From positions 1,154,001 to 1,218,000 of the forward strand of contig NZ_CP150239.1 in assembly GCF_037975215.1 (NCBI RefSeq): a stretch of DNA of 64,000 nt, read 5' to 3'. Within the stretch, counting starts at the first letter, position 1. Each line of letters starts with the position of its first letter. Both the position numbers and the translations under genes were made by a program. Below the pieces are notes generated by a model. The model saw only the letters and a program-made list of their open reading frames with translations, made no database searches and was not told where the DNA came from. Source of the DNA: Solibacillus sp. FSL R5-0449 (lineage in GTDB: Bacteria > Bacillota > Bacilli > Bacillales_A > Planococcaceae). Shown here piece by piece: positions 26,094 to 34,551 of this stretch.

Positions 26094-26575
26094 TTAAATT
26101 CTCTTGCTTCCAGTATTTCTGACCGGTCCCGCAGCATATGTTTATTGAAAATAAAGTGTGATTCCATTGGAGGAACCGACTTTATTCTTTCTAGTGCCAA
26201 TTCTTGCAGCTGCCGGTCTGTAATAGGAAGCGGAAATTGTGAAAATGGTTCGTTTTCCTGTATTTTCCGAAGCTTGTTTTTCATCAGGATTAGCAGTTGT
26301 CTCACATCAATATATTCGAAAAATTCACTTTCGTAGTTCAGCTCAAAATTAACAATCGCTTTTTCCAGAATGCGTGCAGCGCCAGTAACGTTTCCCCGCC
26401 GCCAATGGTACATACCTGTCGCAAGCTGGACATAGCCTACTAAAGGATGCAGCTTTTCTTTCGGTGCGATTTCCTTCCAATATTCTTCTAAAACTTCATG
26501 GCATTCAAAATAGTCATTATTGCCGTTAAAATAAGCGCAATAATCGATAAATAGTGGATGAAACAAAGGATGCAT
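26075..26575 (-). CDS. ypuF: DUF309 domain protein (YpuF-like)
   Basis: A 166-residue soluble helical protein. The DUF309 signature is at the N-terminus: YFECHEVLEEYWKE, followed by LVGYVQLATGMYHWRRGN. The family has no established biochemical activity. B. subtilis ypuF also lies between ribT and scpA (ypuG), which supports the name, but here it is on the opposite strand to ribT and scpA. Confidence 0.85.
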   Translation of the reverse strand: MHPLFHPLFIDYCAYFNGNNDYFECHEVLEEYWKEIAPKEKLHPLVGYVQLATGMYHWRRGNVTGAARILEKAIVNFELNYESEFFEYIDVRQLLILMKNKLRKIQENEPFSQFPLPITDRQLQELALERIKSVPPMESHFIFNKHMLRDRSEILEAREFKKRSRQ

Positions 26576-26723
26576 TGTTGTCCCCTTTCCTCTATACTAA
26601 TTAGATAGGTTCTGCTATATTTTGTTGGATTTTGACGAATAAAGTATCTAGCAAAACGTAAAATTAATCATAGCGTGAATTAGATGCTAATGATAATTTC
26701 CGATTAACGATAGGTGGTATTTT

Positions 26724-27506
26724 ATGTCTTACGAAGTGAAACTAGACGCCTTTAGCGGGCCGCTAGATTTATTATTGCATTTAATTCATCGTTTGGAAAT
26801 TGATATATATGATATTCCAATGGCGGAATTAACAGAACAGTATATTGATCATATCCATGCGATGCAAACATTGGAATTGAATGAAGCAAGCGAATATTTA
26901 GTCATGGCCGCAACATTACTGGCGATTAAAAGCCGTATGCTCATTCCGATTAATGAAAATGAAATCGATGCTGAAGAGCTCGAAATCGATGAGGTCGATC
27001 CGCGGGAAGAGCTTGTTGCACGGTTAATCGAATATAAAAAGTATAAAGAAGCGGCTGTCCAGCTTCAGGAATTGGAAACAGAACGTGGGCAAGTATTCAC
27101 GAAAGCGCCGGCAGATTTATCGGAATTTATGCCGGAAGAACAATTGGCGCTTTTTGATCAAAATGTAAATGTTTACGACATGTTAAGTGCATTTCAAAAA
27201 CTAATGCGTCGTAAACAATTGAAAAAACCATTGTCAACGCGTATCGCAAGACAGGAAATTTCAGTGAAGGAACAAATGCGTTCCGTTGTAAACATTTTAA
27301 AAAATGCAGGCGGAAGAGTGATGTTCTCGCAATTATTTGAAGCAGAGGATAAGCCAATGCTTGTATTGACGTTTTTAACATTACTGGAATTGATGAAGCG
27401 CCAAGTGATTTTTGTCGAACAGCAAAATAACTTCGATGATTTATCCGTATTATTGACAAAGGAGGAAATTGGCGATGAATTCGAACAACTTACTGAGCCG
27501 AATTGA
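26724..27506 (+). CDS. scpA: Segregation and condensation protein A
   Basis: A 260-residue kleisin subunit of the SMC-ScpAB condensin. The N-terminal domain begins VKLDAFSGPLDLLLHLIHRL, which binds the SMC neck; the middle is acidic and the C-terminal winged helix (about 190-255) binds the SMC head. Length is typical. Its 3' end overlaps scpB by 32 bp, implying coupled synthesis. Confidence 0.96.
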   Translation: MSYEVKLDAFSGPLDLLLHLIHRLEIDIYDIPMAELTEQYIDHIHAMQTLELNEASEYLVMAATLLAIKSRMLIPINENEIDAEELEIDEVDPREELVARLIEYKKYKEAAVQLQELETERGQVFTKAPADLSEFMPEEQLALFDQNVNVYDMLSAFQKLMRRKQLKKPLSTRIARQEISVKEQMRSVVNILKNAGGRVMFSQLFEAEDKPMLVLTFLTLLELMKRQVIFVEQQNNFDDLSVLLTKEEIGDEFEQLTEPN

Positions 27507-28062
27507 GGCACTATTATTCGTAGCAGGTGATGAAGGTATGACAGTTAAACAACTTGCACAATATATAGAAGTAGAACCAATGGATATTGAAGCGGGATTA
27601 AGCGAACTGCTGTCTCATTACAATGAGGAGGAAATGCGGGGGATTACATTAAAACAGATTGCCGGTACATATCAGTTAACGACAAAACCGGAAGTGACCG
27701 ACACACTGAAAAAATTAATCGAAAACCCGACAAATCAAGTATTAACCGCAGCTTCATTAGAGGTTCTGGCAATTATAGCGTATAAGCAGCCGATCACGCG
27801 CGCGGAAGTGGAAGATCTGCGAGGGGTGAAAAGCGAACGCCCGATTGCGACACTCGTTTCAAGGGCACTTGTACAGGAAGTTGGCAGGGCGGAAGGAACA
27901 GGACGGGCAATCTTATATGGGACGACTAAAGAGTTCCTGAATTATTTTGGCTTAAAAAATATTAAAGAATTGCCGCCGTTACCGGAAGAAGTGGATCAGG
28001 AAGATGATCAGCCGACAGATTTATTTTTAACGAAGTTCCAGGAAACATTTAACCAAAATTAA
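27475..28062 (+). CDS. scpB: Segregation and condensation protein B
   Basis: A 195-residue protein starting at the ATG at 27475, 8 nt after AAAGGAGG. It has two winged helix domains (LSRIEALLFVAGDEGMTVKQ and LAIIAYKQPITRAEVEDLRG). ScpB dimers hold the kleisin ScpA and regulate the SMC ATPase. It is followed 12 bp later by the dacB-like gene. Confidence 0.96.
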   Translation: MNSNNLLSRIEALLFVAGDEGMTVKQLAQYIEVEPMDIEAGLSELLSHYNEEEMRGITLKQIAGTYQLTTKPEVTDTLKKLIENPTNQVLTAASLEVLAIIAYKQPITRAEVEDLRGVKSERPIATLVSRALVQEVGRAEGTGRAILYGTTKEFLNYFGLKNIKELPPLPEEVDQEDDQPTDLFLTKFQETFNQN

Positions 28063-28074
28063 AGGAGTGGCCTG

Positions 28075-29052
28075 TTGAAAAAGTGGTTTGTTTCTATTGT
28101 TGTATTGTTCGTGTTTTTGAGTGGTGCGTCACAAATCCAGGCAGCGTCGTACAATAGCTATGTTGTGATCGATGCGGAAAATGGACGGACGTTAATGGGT
28201 GTGAATGAACATGCACGCCTGCCGATCGCCAGCCTGACAAAAATCTGGACGGCCCTGGTTGTTTTGGAAAACAGTGAGCTTACCGATGAAGTTGTCGTTT
28301 CAAAGGAAGCCTCGCTTGTGGAAGGTTCATCCATTTATTTAATGGAAAACGAGACGTATACGATTGATTACTTGCTTCATGGTTTAATGATGCAATCGGG
28401 AAATGATGCTGCTACTGCGCTTGCGGAACATGTTGGCGGATCTGTAGAAGGCTTTGTTCAGCTTATGAATGAGAAGGCCGAGCTTTATCAGTTGAATGAA
28501 ACAACCTTTACAAATCCTACAGGGCTGCACAATGAAGCCCATCTGTCCTCTGCCTATGACACGGCGAAAATGCTGCAAATTGCAATGATGAATCCCCAGT
28601 TCAGAAAAATTGCTTCTACACAAAACTTTTCGGATGGCAGACAGTGGAGAAATAAGCACCGACTGATGCATGAGAAGATAGGAGCCATCGCTGGGAAAAC
28701 AGGCTATACAAAAGTTGCAGGTCGAACATTGGCAACATACTTTGAGCGGGAACAAAAATCATTTGTTGTCGTTACTATTAATGAAGGAAATGACTGGAAT
28801 ATCCACCGAAACTTGGCGGATTTCATCGACAACAATTTTGAAAAGCAAACGATTGTGAAAAAAGGAAAATACAATGCGAACGGACTGGCCATCGAATTGG
28901 ATGAACCGTTCCAAATGCTGCTTCATAAGAAAGAACGACCGAACTTTGAACATATTGTTAAAGTTTCACGACTAAAAGGCTCGGATCGAGGGGTTTGGCT
29001 TTTATATGCAGATGAAGCGCTCGTATCATCAAAGCTTGTAACAGTAAAATAA
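28075..29052 (+). CDS. dacB: D-alanyl-D-alanine carboxypeptidase (DacB/DacF-type)
   Basis: A 325-residue penicillin-binding carboxypeptidase with a TTG start behind AAAGGAG and a signal peptide (about 1-23, ending QIQAA). Active-site motifs are in order: SLTK (Ser nucleophile), SGN in MQSGNDAATALAEH and KTG in AGKTGYTKVAG. It trims the pentapeptide of peptidoglycan. B. subtilis has sporulation-specific dacB-spmA-spmB at this site; here the gene is ~55 residues shorter and spmA/spmB are missing. A vegetative or DacF-like role is therefore also possible. Confidence 0.88.
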   Translation: MKKWFVSIVVLFVFLSGASQIQAASYNSYVVIDAENGRTLMGVNEHARLPIASLTKIWTALVVLENSELTDEVVVSKEASLVEGSSIYLMENETYTIDYLLHGLMMQSGNDAATALAEHVGGSVEGFVQLMNEKAELYQLNETTFTNPTGLHNEAHLSSAYDTAKMLQIAMMNPQFRKIASTQNFSDGRQWRNKHRLMHEKIGAIAGKTGYTKVAGRTLATYFEREQKSFVVVTINEGNDWNIHRNLADFIDNNFEKQTIVKKGKYNANGLAIELDEPFQMLLHKKERPNFEHIVKVSRLKGSDRGVWLLYADEALVSSKLVTVK

Positions 29053-29074
29053 TCAAAAAGTGAATATCTTTCAC

Positions 29075-29245
29075 TTCAGGATTGAAGTTAAGTCCCCGGC
29101 GGATGTCATGGATTCGAAAAGGAGTTCTAAACAAGGTAGTCAGCTTAAAAGCGTCGCTTCATGCGACAACAGCTGACTGTCCTACATCCTGTGGACTTCA
29201 AAGCCGTATCCGGATGCAATTACGCAAGGCGCAATTGATTAAGTG
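29075..29245. repeat. Structured intergenic element (nested inverted repeats)
   Basis: The 357-bp gap before rluB holds nested arms: AAGTCC/GGACTT, GGATGT/ACATCC, AGTCAGCT/AGCTGACT and an inner GTCGC/GCGAC. TGCATCCGGATACGGC-type sequence follows on the minus strand. No ORF is present. It looks like a folded repeat or MITE-like element similar in style to intergenic repeats of Lysinibacillus relatives; that comparison is from memory. Confidence 0.6.
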
Positions 29246-29409
29246 CTAAAAGTATGACATAATTTTTAATCGTTAAGGATTTATTTTCGCTCGTATTTGT
29301 GGATTACAGCAATAATATTTAAAATTAACAGAGCAGTAAACGAAAAGTGCAAAGGCGAATGCTGATGAAGTATGCGTCTTCGCAGTTTATCAATCAATGA
29401 GGTGAACTT

Positions 29410-30153
29410 ATGGAAAGATTACAAAAAGTGATTGCCTATGCAGGCGTTGCATCAAGACGTAAAGCAGAGCAATTAATCGTAGAAGGTAAAGTAAAGGTAA
29501 ACGGAGTCGTAGTGAAAGAGCTTGGTACAAAAGTATCCAACTCGGATACGATTGAAGTAGAAGGCGTAAAACTGGAAAAAGAAGATAAAGTCTATTTCCT
29601 ACTATATAAACCACGTGCCTATATTTCGGCAGTTACGGATGATAAAGGTCGAAAAACAGTAACGGATATTTTTAAAAAGCATGTACATCAGCGTATTTTC
29701 CCTGTAGGGCGTTTAGATTATGATACGACTGGTTTATTGCTATTAACAAATGACGGCGAGTTTTCGAACTTGATGACACATCCGAAATTCAAAATCGACA
29801 AAACATATATTGCGCGTGTAAAAGGAATTCCGACTAAACAAGGTTTAATGAAACTTCAAAGCGGCATTAAGCTGGAAGACGGAAAAACGGCTCCGGCAAA
29901 AGTAAGTATGACAAGTTTTGATGAGAAAGCTGGGAAAGCTATTTGTGAGATTACCATTCATGAAGGGCGAAATCGTCAAGTCCGTCGTATGTTTGAAGCA
30001 ATCGGTACACCTGTTGTGAAATTAAAGCGCGAGCGCTTTGCATTTTTAGATTTAACAGGACTTAGCCCGGGCGAATACCGTCAGCTGACAAAACATGAAG
30101 TAAAACTATTACGTGTCTTAGCTGAAACAGGAAAAATTGATTATAACAATTAA
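29410..30153 (+). CDS. rluB: Ribosomal large subunit pseudouridine synthase B
   Basis: A 247-residue enzyme with an N-terminal S4 RNA-binding domain (MERLQKVIAYAGVASRRKAE) and a RsuA/RluB-type catalytic domain. The catalytic Asp is in GRLDYDTTGLLLLTNDG, and HEGRNRQVRRMFEAIG is conserved. It modifies the peptidyl-transferase-region helix of 23S rRNA. The position before resA is conserved with B. subtilis. Confidence 0.94.
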   Translation: MERLQKVIAYAGVASRRKAEQLIVEGKVKVNGVVVKELGTKVSNSDTIEVEGVKLEKEDKVYFLLYKPRAYISAVTDDKGRKTVTDIFKKHVHQRIFPVGRLDYDTTGLLLLTNDGEFSNLMTHPKFKIDKTYIARVKGIPTKQGLMKLQSGIKLEDGKTAPAKVSMTSFDEKAGKAICEITIHEGRNRQVRRMFEAIGTPVVKLKRERFAFLDLTGLSPGEYRQLTKHEVKLLRVLAETGKIDYNN

Positions 30154-30259
30154 CAGTTTAAGAGATTCATCAATCATTCTTAAATAAAAGAATTTAAATT
30201 TTGTAATAATTTGCTATAATAGGCAACAGTAGTTGCTGAAGTGGAAGGGGGTTTTTTAT

Positions 30260-30793
30260 TTGGAAAAAAAGAAACAACGTTCTGTGACGCGCGGCATCAT
30301 TTTAACCATTTTAGCAATCGCAATTGGATATACAGTTTATGCAGCCGTAACGAAAGATAAAATAAATATTGTACAAGCCGGGGCACAGGCGCCTGATTTT
30401 GAAGTAGTAGATTTGCACGGAGAAAAACATAGATTGAAAGACTACGAGGGAAAGGGCGTCGTACTGAATTTCTGGGGTACATGGTGTGAGCCGTGTGAGC
30501 GAGAATTCCCTGCAATGACGCGTCAATATGCGGAATTTAAGGACCAGGATGTTCAAATTATTGCCGTTAACTTCGCACAGTCTGAATTCGAAGTGAAAAA
30601 ATATGTGGCGAATATGGGGATGACGTTCCCCGTTGCGATCGATAAAACGAAAAGTGTTTTCACTGCCTATAATATTGGACCCCTGCCTACATCAATTTTC
30701 ATTGAACCCGACGGTACAATAGACCGTATTATTACTGGAGAAATGACCGAAGGAGAAATTGTGCAATATATGGAGTCAATAAAGCCGGAATAG
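30260..30793 (+). CDS. resA: Thiol-disulfide oxidoreductase ResA
   Basis: A 177-residue membrane-anchored thioredoxin-fold protein. The TTG at 30260 lies behind GGAAGGGGG and gives the usual length; the longer TTG at 30233 overlaps the ribosome binding site. The N-terminal anchor is at about 12-33. The active site is FWGTWCEPCEREFP (CEPC), and the cis-Pro loop is GPLPTSIF. ResA keeps apocytochrome c heme-binding cysteines reduced outside the membrane. It is first in resABCDE. Confidence 0.95.
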   Translation: MEKKKQRSVTRGIILTILAIAIGYTVYAAVTKDKINIVQAGAQAPDFEVVDLHGEKHRLKDYEGKGVVLNFWGTWCEPCEREFPAMTRQYAEFKDQDVQIIAVNFAQSEFEVKKYVANMGMTFPVAIDKTKSVFTAYNIGPLPTSIFIEPDGTIDRIITGEMTEGEIVQYMESIKPE

Positions 30794-30806
30794 GAGTTTT
30801 TACGCA

Positions 30807-32465
30807 ATGAATAAACTACTTTGTGAATGCGGGCATGAAAATCCTGAAGGTACAACACTCTGCCAAAAATGCGGTTCTCCATTATCCGCAGAGGAAAAAA
30901 GTAAAAAAATTGCAGATATGCGGTACGAAGGGACAGCCATACGTTCAAAAACTTATAATAAGTCAATTATTGACAAGATTTGGAATTTTTTCTCGAGTGT
31001 GAAAGTCGGAATTACGCTTATTATTATCAATTTAATAGCAGCATCAATTGGTACAATCCTGCCTCAGGAGTTCTACATAAGCGTAGCGACTGACGCGGAA
31101 AAGGAAAAGTACTATTCAGATGTTTATGGATGGTTCGGTGAAATATACTACGCGTTAGGTTTATCGGATCTTTATTCATCCTTATGGTTCCAATTACTTG
31201 TATTAATGTTAGGTGTGTCCATTATTATTGCAAGTATAGATAGAGGTATTCCATTACATAAATCTTTAAAAAATCAACGAGTTAAACGACATACAAACTT
31301 TATGAAGCGTCAGCGAATTATTGGTGAGGGGAAACCAACTGAAACGCCGGAACAAACGCTTCAGCTCGTTGAACAATCTTTAAAAAAATTAAACTACAAT
31401 GTCCGACGAGAAGATGATGCCATTTTAGCGGAACGAGGGCGTTTTTCGCGCTATGGTGCCTACGTGAACCATGTAGGATTAATTGTCTTTTTAATTGGGG
31501 TCATGCTCCATTTAGTACCGGGCATGTATGTGGACGAATCGATGTGGCTTCGTGAAGGCGAGACACGTGCCGTACCCGGTATGGACGGGTACTTCCTGAA
31601 GAATGACAAATTTATTTTGGAAACTTACGACAATGTTCCGCAAGGCGAGCAGATTAAACAAGGGGTCAATGTAGTCGCGAAAAATTTCCAGACAGACGTG
31701 ACATTGTATAAACAGCAGGAAAACAGTGTGCCGGGACAGGCGGAAAACCTGGAAGAAGTGAAGCAATACGGAATTCAGGTAAACCATCCGCTCAAGCATG
31801 AGGGCTATGCATTTTATCAGATGGATTTCCGTTTAAATGAAATTAAAGCAATGGTTTTTGATTTAATCAATAAAGAAACAGAAGAATCGCTTGGCCAATT
31901 AAGCATTGATTTAACGAACCCGCAGGAAGTATATACACTCGAAAATGGGGCGCAGGTCGAATTAATGGGCTTTTATCCGGACTTTTCAGGTTTTAAAGAA
32001 GGTGTACCGCAAACTGCGACCCAAACACCGAATAATCCGGCATTTATTTTTAAAATGATCACCCCAGAAACACCGGAAGGGGAGACAAGCTTTGTCGCGA
32101 TCCAGCAAACATTGGAGCCTGAAGGTGACAATATTTATAAAATGAAGTTTTCAAATGTGGAAACTCGTCATATGTCGGGTCTAACGATCCGTTATGACCG
32201 GACGATCCCTATTTTAATCGTAGGGGGGATTATCTTTATGATTGGTGTTGCAATCGGTTCCTATTGGAATCATCGCCGTATTTGGATTGAACAGTTGGCA
32301 GATGGAACAATACGCTTGGCAGCACATACGAATAAAAACTGGTTTAGTATGAAAAAGGATTTAGATGCATTAACGAAGCATGCTCATTTACCACAATACG
32401 TAGATCAACAGGAAATAGAAAACAATGAACATGTTGAAACAGAAAAGGATGGTAAAACCTTATGA
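30807..32465 (+). CDS. resB: Cytochrome c biogenesis protein ResB
   Basis: A 552-residue Ccs1/ResB membrane protein. A cytoplasmic N-terminal zinc ribbon (CECGHENPEGTTLCQKCG) precedes three membrane helices, a large extracytoplasmic domain and a last helix near 470-490. With ResC it exports and attaches heme to apocytochrome c. The zinc ribbon is also present in B. subtilis ResB. The stop overlaps resC by 4 bp. Confidence 0.95.
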   Translation: MNKLLCECGHENPEGTTLCQKCGSPLSAEEKSKKIADMRYEGTAIRSKTYNKSIIDKIWNFFSSVKVGITLIIINLIAASIGTILPQEFYISVATDAEKEKYYSDVYGWFGEIYYALGLSDLYSSLWFQLLVLMLGVSIIIASIDRGIPLHKSLKNQRVKRHTNFMKRQRIIGEGKPTETPEQTLQLVEQSLKKLNYNVRREDDAILAERGRFSRYGAYVNHVGLIVFLIGVMLHLVPGMYVDESMWLREGETRAVPGMDGYFLKNDKFILETYDNVPQGEQIKQGVNVVAKNFQTDVTLYKQQENSVPGQAENLEEVKQYGIQVNHPLKHEGYAFYQMDFRLNEIKAMVFDLINKETEESLGQLSIDLTNPQEVYTLENGAQVELMGFYPDFSGFKEGVPQTATQTPNNPAFIFKMITPETPEGETSFVAIQQTLEPEGDNIYKMKFSNVETRHMSGLTIRYDRTIPILIVGGIIFMIGVAIGSYWNHRRIWIEQLADGTIRLAAHTNKNWFSMKKDLDALTKHAHLPQYVDQQEIENNEHVETEKDGKTL

Positions 32466-33646
32466 GTTTAATCGATTTAAGCGGTTATTTACTGTATGCT
32501 GCATTCATTAGTTACTTAGTTGGTACATTTTTATTTGCAGGTGCAATTAAAGTGAAAAATGACACGGCAGCAGCACGGGCAGATAAGTACGGTAAAATCG
32601 CCCTTGTTGTTACAATTATCGGTTTTGTTGCACAGTTAGGTTATTTCATAACACGTTGGATGTATACAGGACATGCACCTGTTAGTAATATGTTTGAATT
32701 TACGACAGCATTCGGTATGTTCATCGTACTATCATTTATCGTTATTTACTTTACGTATAAAGTTGCGGCTTTAGGTGTAGTTGCTTTACCGATTGCATTA
32801 TTGATTATTGCCTATGCCTCTATGTTCCCGACAGAGGTAAGTCCTTTAGTCCCGTCACTGCAAAGTCATTGGCTGACGATCCATGTTACGACTGCAGCGC
32901 TGGGACAATCGATTTTTGGGATTAGTGCGGTAGCCGGACTTATTTACTTGTTGGGAAATGTGAATATGGACGAACGTTCAAAAGAAAGTTTCTGGCTGGA
33001 AACAGTCATGTTCTGCTGTGTACTAGTTGTAGGTTTCGTTGCAGCAACGGTTACATTTAACGCCATGGACTATGAAGCGAAGTATGAGTACGTTGATACA
33101 TTGGATCAGGTCAGTACTGCGACATATTTAATGCCAGCTATTTTTGGTATGAATGAATATAAAGAACTGTCAGAAGACCGTATGACACCGTTATTTGAAT
33201 TACCGGCATTGATCGATGCACGGAAACTAACAACTGTTTTTTGGTCTGTTCTATTCGGTACAATGATTTATATACTCATTCGACTGATCTTTAGAAGAAA
33301 GATAGCGAAAATGTTCCAGCCGTTAGTGAAACGGGTGAACTCGACGCTAATGGATGAAATTGCCTACCGTTCGATTTTAATTGCTTTTCCGATTTTTACA
33401 TTAGGCGCGCTTATTTTTGCAATGATATGGGCACAGGAAGCATGGGGACGATTTTGGGGCTGGGATCCGAAAGAAGTGTGGGCACTTATTACATTCCTGT
33501 TTTATGCGGCATTTTTGCACTTGCGCCTATCAAAAGGCTGGGAAGGAAGGAAGAGTGCCTGGCTTACGGTAATTGGTTTCCTTATTATTCTATTCAATTT
33601 AGTCGTTGTTAATCTAGTTATCGCAGGATTACACTCTTATGCATAA
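32462..33646 (+). CDS. resC: Cytochrome c biogenesis protein ResC (CcsA)
   Basis: A 394-residue polytopic heme-handling protein. The tryptophan-rich heme-binding motif is WGRFWGWDPKEVWALITFLF near the C-terminus. Conserved His residues lie in external loops (MYTGHAPVSNMFEF, QSHWLTIHV). With ResB it forms the system II heme lyase. A 170-bp gap with a terminator-like hairpin separates it from resD. Confidence 0.95.
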   Translation: MSLIDLSGYLLYAAFISYLVGTFLFAGAIKVKNDTAAARADKYGKIALVVTIIGFVAQLGYFITRWMYTGHAPVSNMFEFTTAFGMFIVLSFIVIYFTYKVAALGVVALPIALLIIAYASMFPTEVSPLVPSLQSHWLTIHVTTAALGQSIFGISAVAGLIYLLGNVNMDERSKESFWLETVMFCCVLVVGFVAATVTFNAMDYEAKYEYVDTLDQVSTATYLMPAIFGMNEYKELSEDRMTPLFELPALIDARKLTTVFWSVLFGTMIYILIRLIFRRKIAKMFQPLVKRVNSTLMDEIAYRSILIAFPIFTLGALIFAMIWAQEAWGRFWGWDPKEVWALITFLFYAAFLHLRLSKGWEGRKSAWLTVIGFLIILFNLVVVNLVIAGLHSYA

Positions 33647-33738
33647 TGTGACAAAATATTGCTTTTCATCCTATTGTTAAAGCAATTTAATCGTTTCCAA
33701 TTCTATGCAAAATAATTAATAAACTGTCATAAAGTTAG

Positions 33739-33772
33739 AAAAGTTCAATCGGATTGATTGGGCTTTTCTTTT
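33739..33772 (+). terminator. Hairpin terminator between resC and resD
   Basis: CAATCGGATTGATTG hairpin flanked by AAAAG/CTTTT, then T-rich. It suggests partly separate resABC and resDE transcripts. Confidence 0.6.
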
Positions 33773-33834
33773 CAATCGATCACTAAAAAGGTACAATAGA
33801 GAAGAGAAATAGAGTTTTGAAAGGGGCAACACCA

Positions 33835-34551
33835 GTGTCTGAAAATATTTCTGTGTTAATTGTGGACGACGAGGATCGAATTCGTCGTTTGTTAAAAATG
33901 TATTTAGAGCGTGAGGGCTATACAGTAGAAGAAGCGGAAAATGGAGAACAAGCACTTTCGATGGCGCTTGAAAAAGATTATCATTGTATTTTGTTGGATA
34001 TTATGATGCCTGAAAAAGATGGTTTGGAAGTTTGTGCTGAACTGCGTGAAAAGAAAACAACGCCTATTATATTGTTGACGGCAAAAGGTGAAGAAGCAAA
34101 CCGTGTACAAGGATTTGAGCTTGGTGCGGATGATTATATTGTGAAACCTTTTAGTCCGCGTGAAGTCGTGCTGCGTGTGAAAGCAATATTGCGACGTTCA
34201 GCAGTGTTTGCACCTGTTTCAAATGCTTCATCATCGAAAGATTTAGTCGTGTTCCCGCATTTAACAATCGACCATGATGCACATCGTGTAACAGCAGATG
34301 GAACGGAAGTAAATTTAACACCGAAAGAATACGAACTATTATACTTTTTGGCGAAGTCACCTGATAAAGTATTCGACCGTGAGCAATTATTAAAAGAAGT
34401 TTGGCACTATGATTTCTTTGGTGACTTGCGCACAGTGGATACACATGTAAAGCGCCTGCGTGAAAAGCTGAACCGTGTCTCTGAAAATGCTGCGAAAATG
34501 ATTGTTACGGTTTGGGGAGTAGGCTATAAATTCGAGGTTGTAAATGATTAG
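33835..34551 (+). CDS. resD: Response regulator ResD
   Basis: A 238-residue OmpR/PhoB-type regulator with a GTG start at 33835, 8 nt after AAAGGGG. The receiver domain has LIVDDEDRIRRLL, the phospho-Asp in CILLDIMMP and the Lys in DYIVKPFSPRE. The winged helix runs from about 140 (LTPKEYELLYFLAKS to VWGVGYKFEV). It activates respiration and cytochrome genes under low oxygen. The 3' end overlaps resE by 8 bp. Confidence 0.96.
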   Translation: MSENISVLIVDDEDRIRRLLKMYLEREGYTVEEAENGEQALSMALEKDYHCILLDIMMPEKDGLEVCAELREKKTTPIILLTAKGEEANRVQGFELGADDYIVKPFSPREVVLRVKAILRRSAVFAPVSNASSSKDLVVFPHLTIDHDAHRVTADGTEVNLTPKEYELLYFLAKSPDKVFDREQLLKEVWHYDFFGDLRTVDTHVKRLREKLNRVSENAAKMIVTVWGVGYKFEVVND

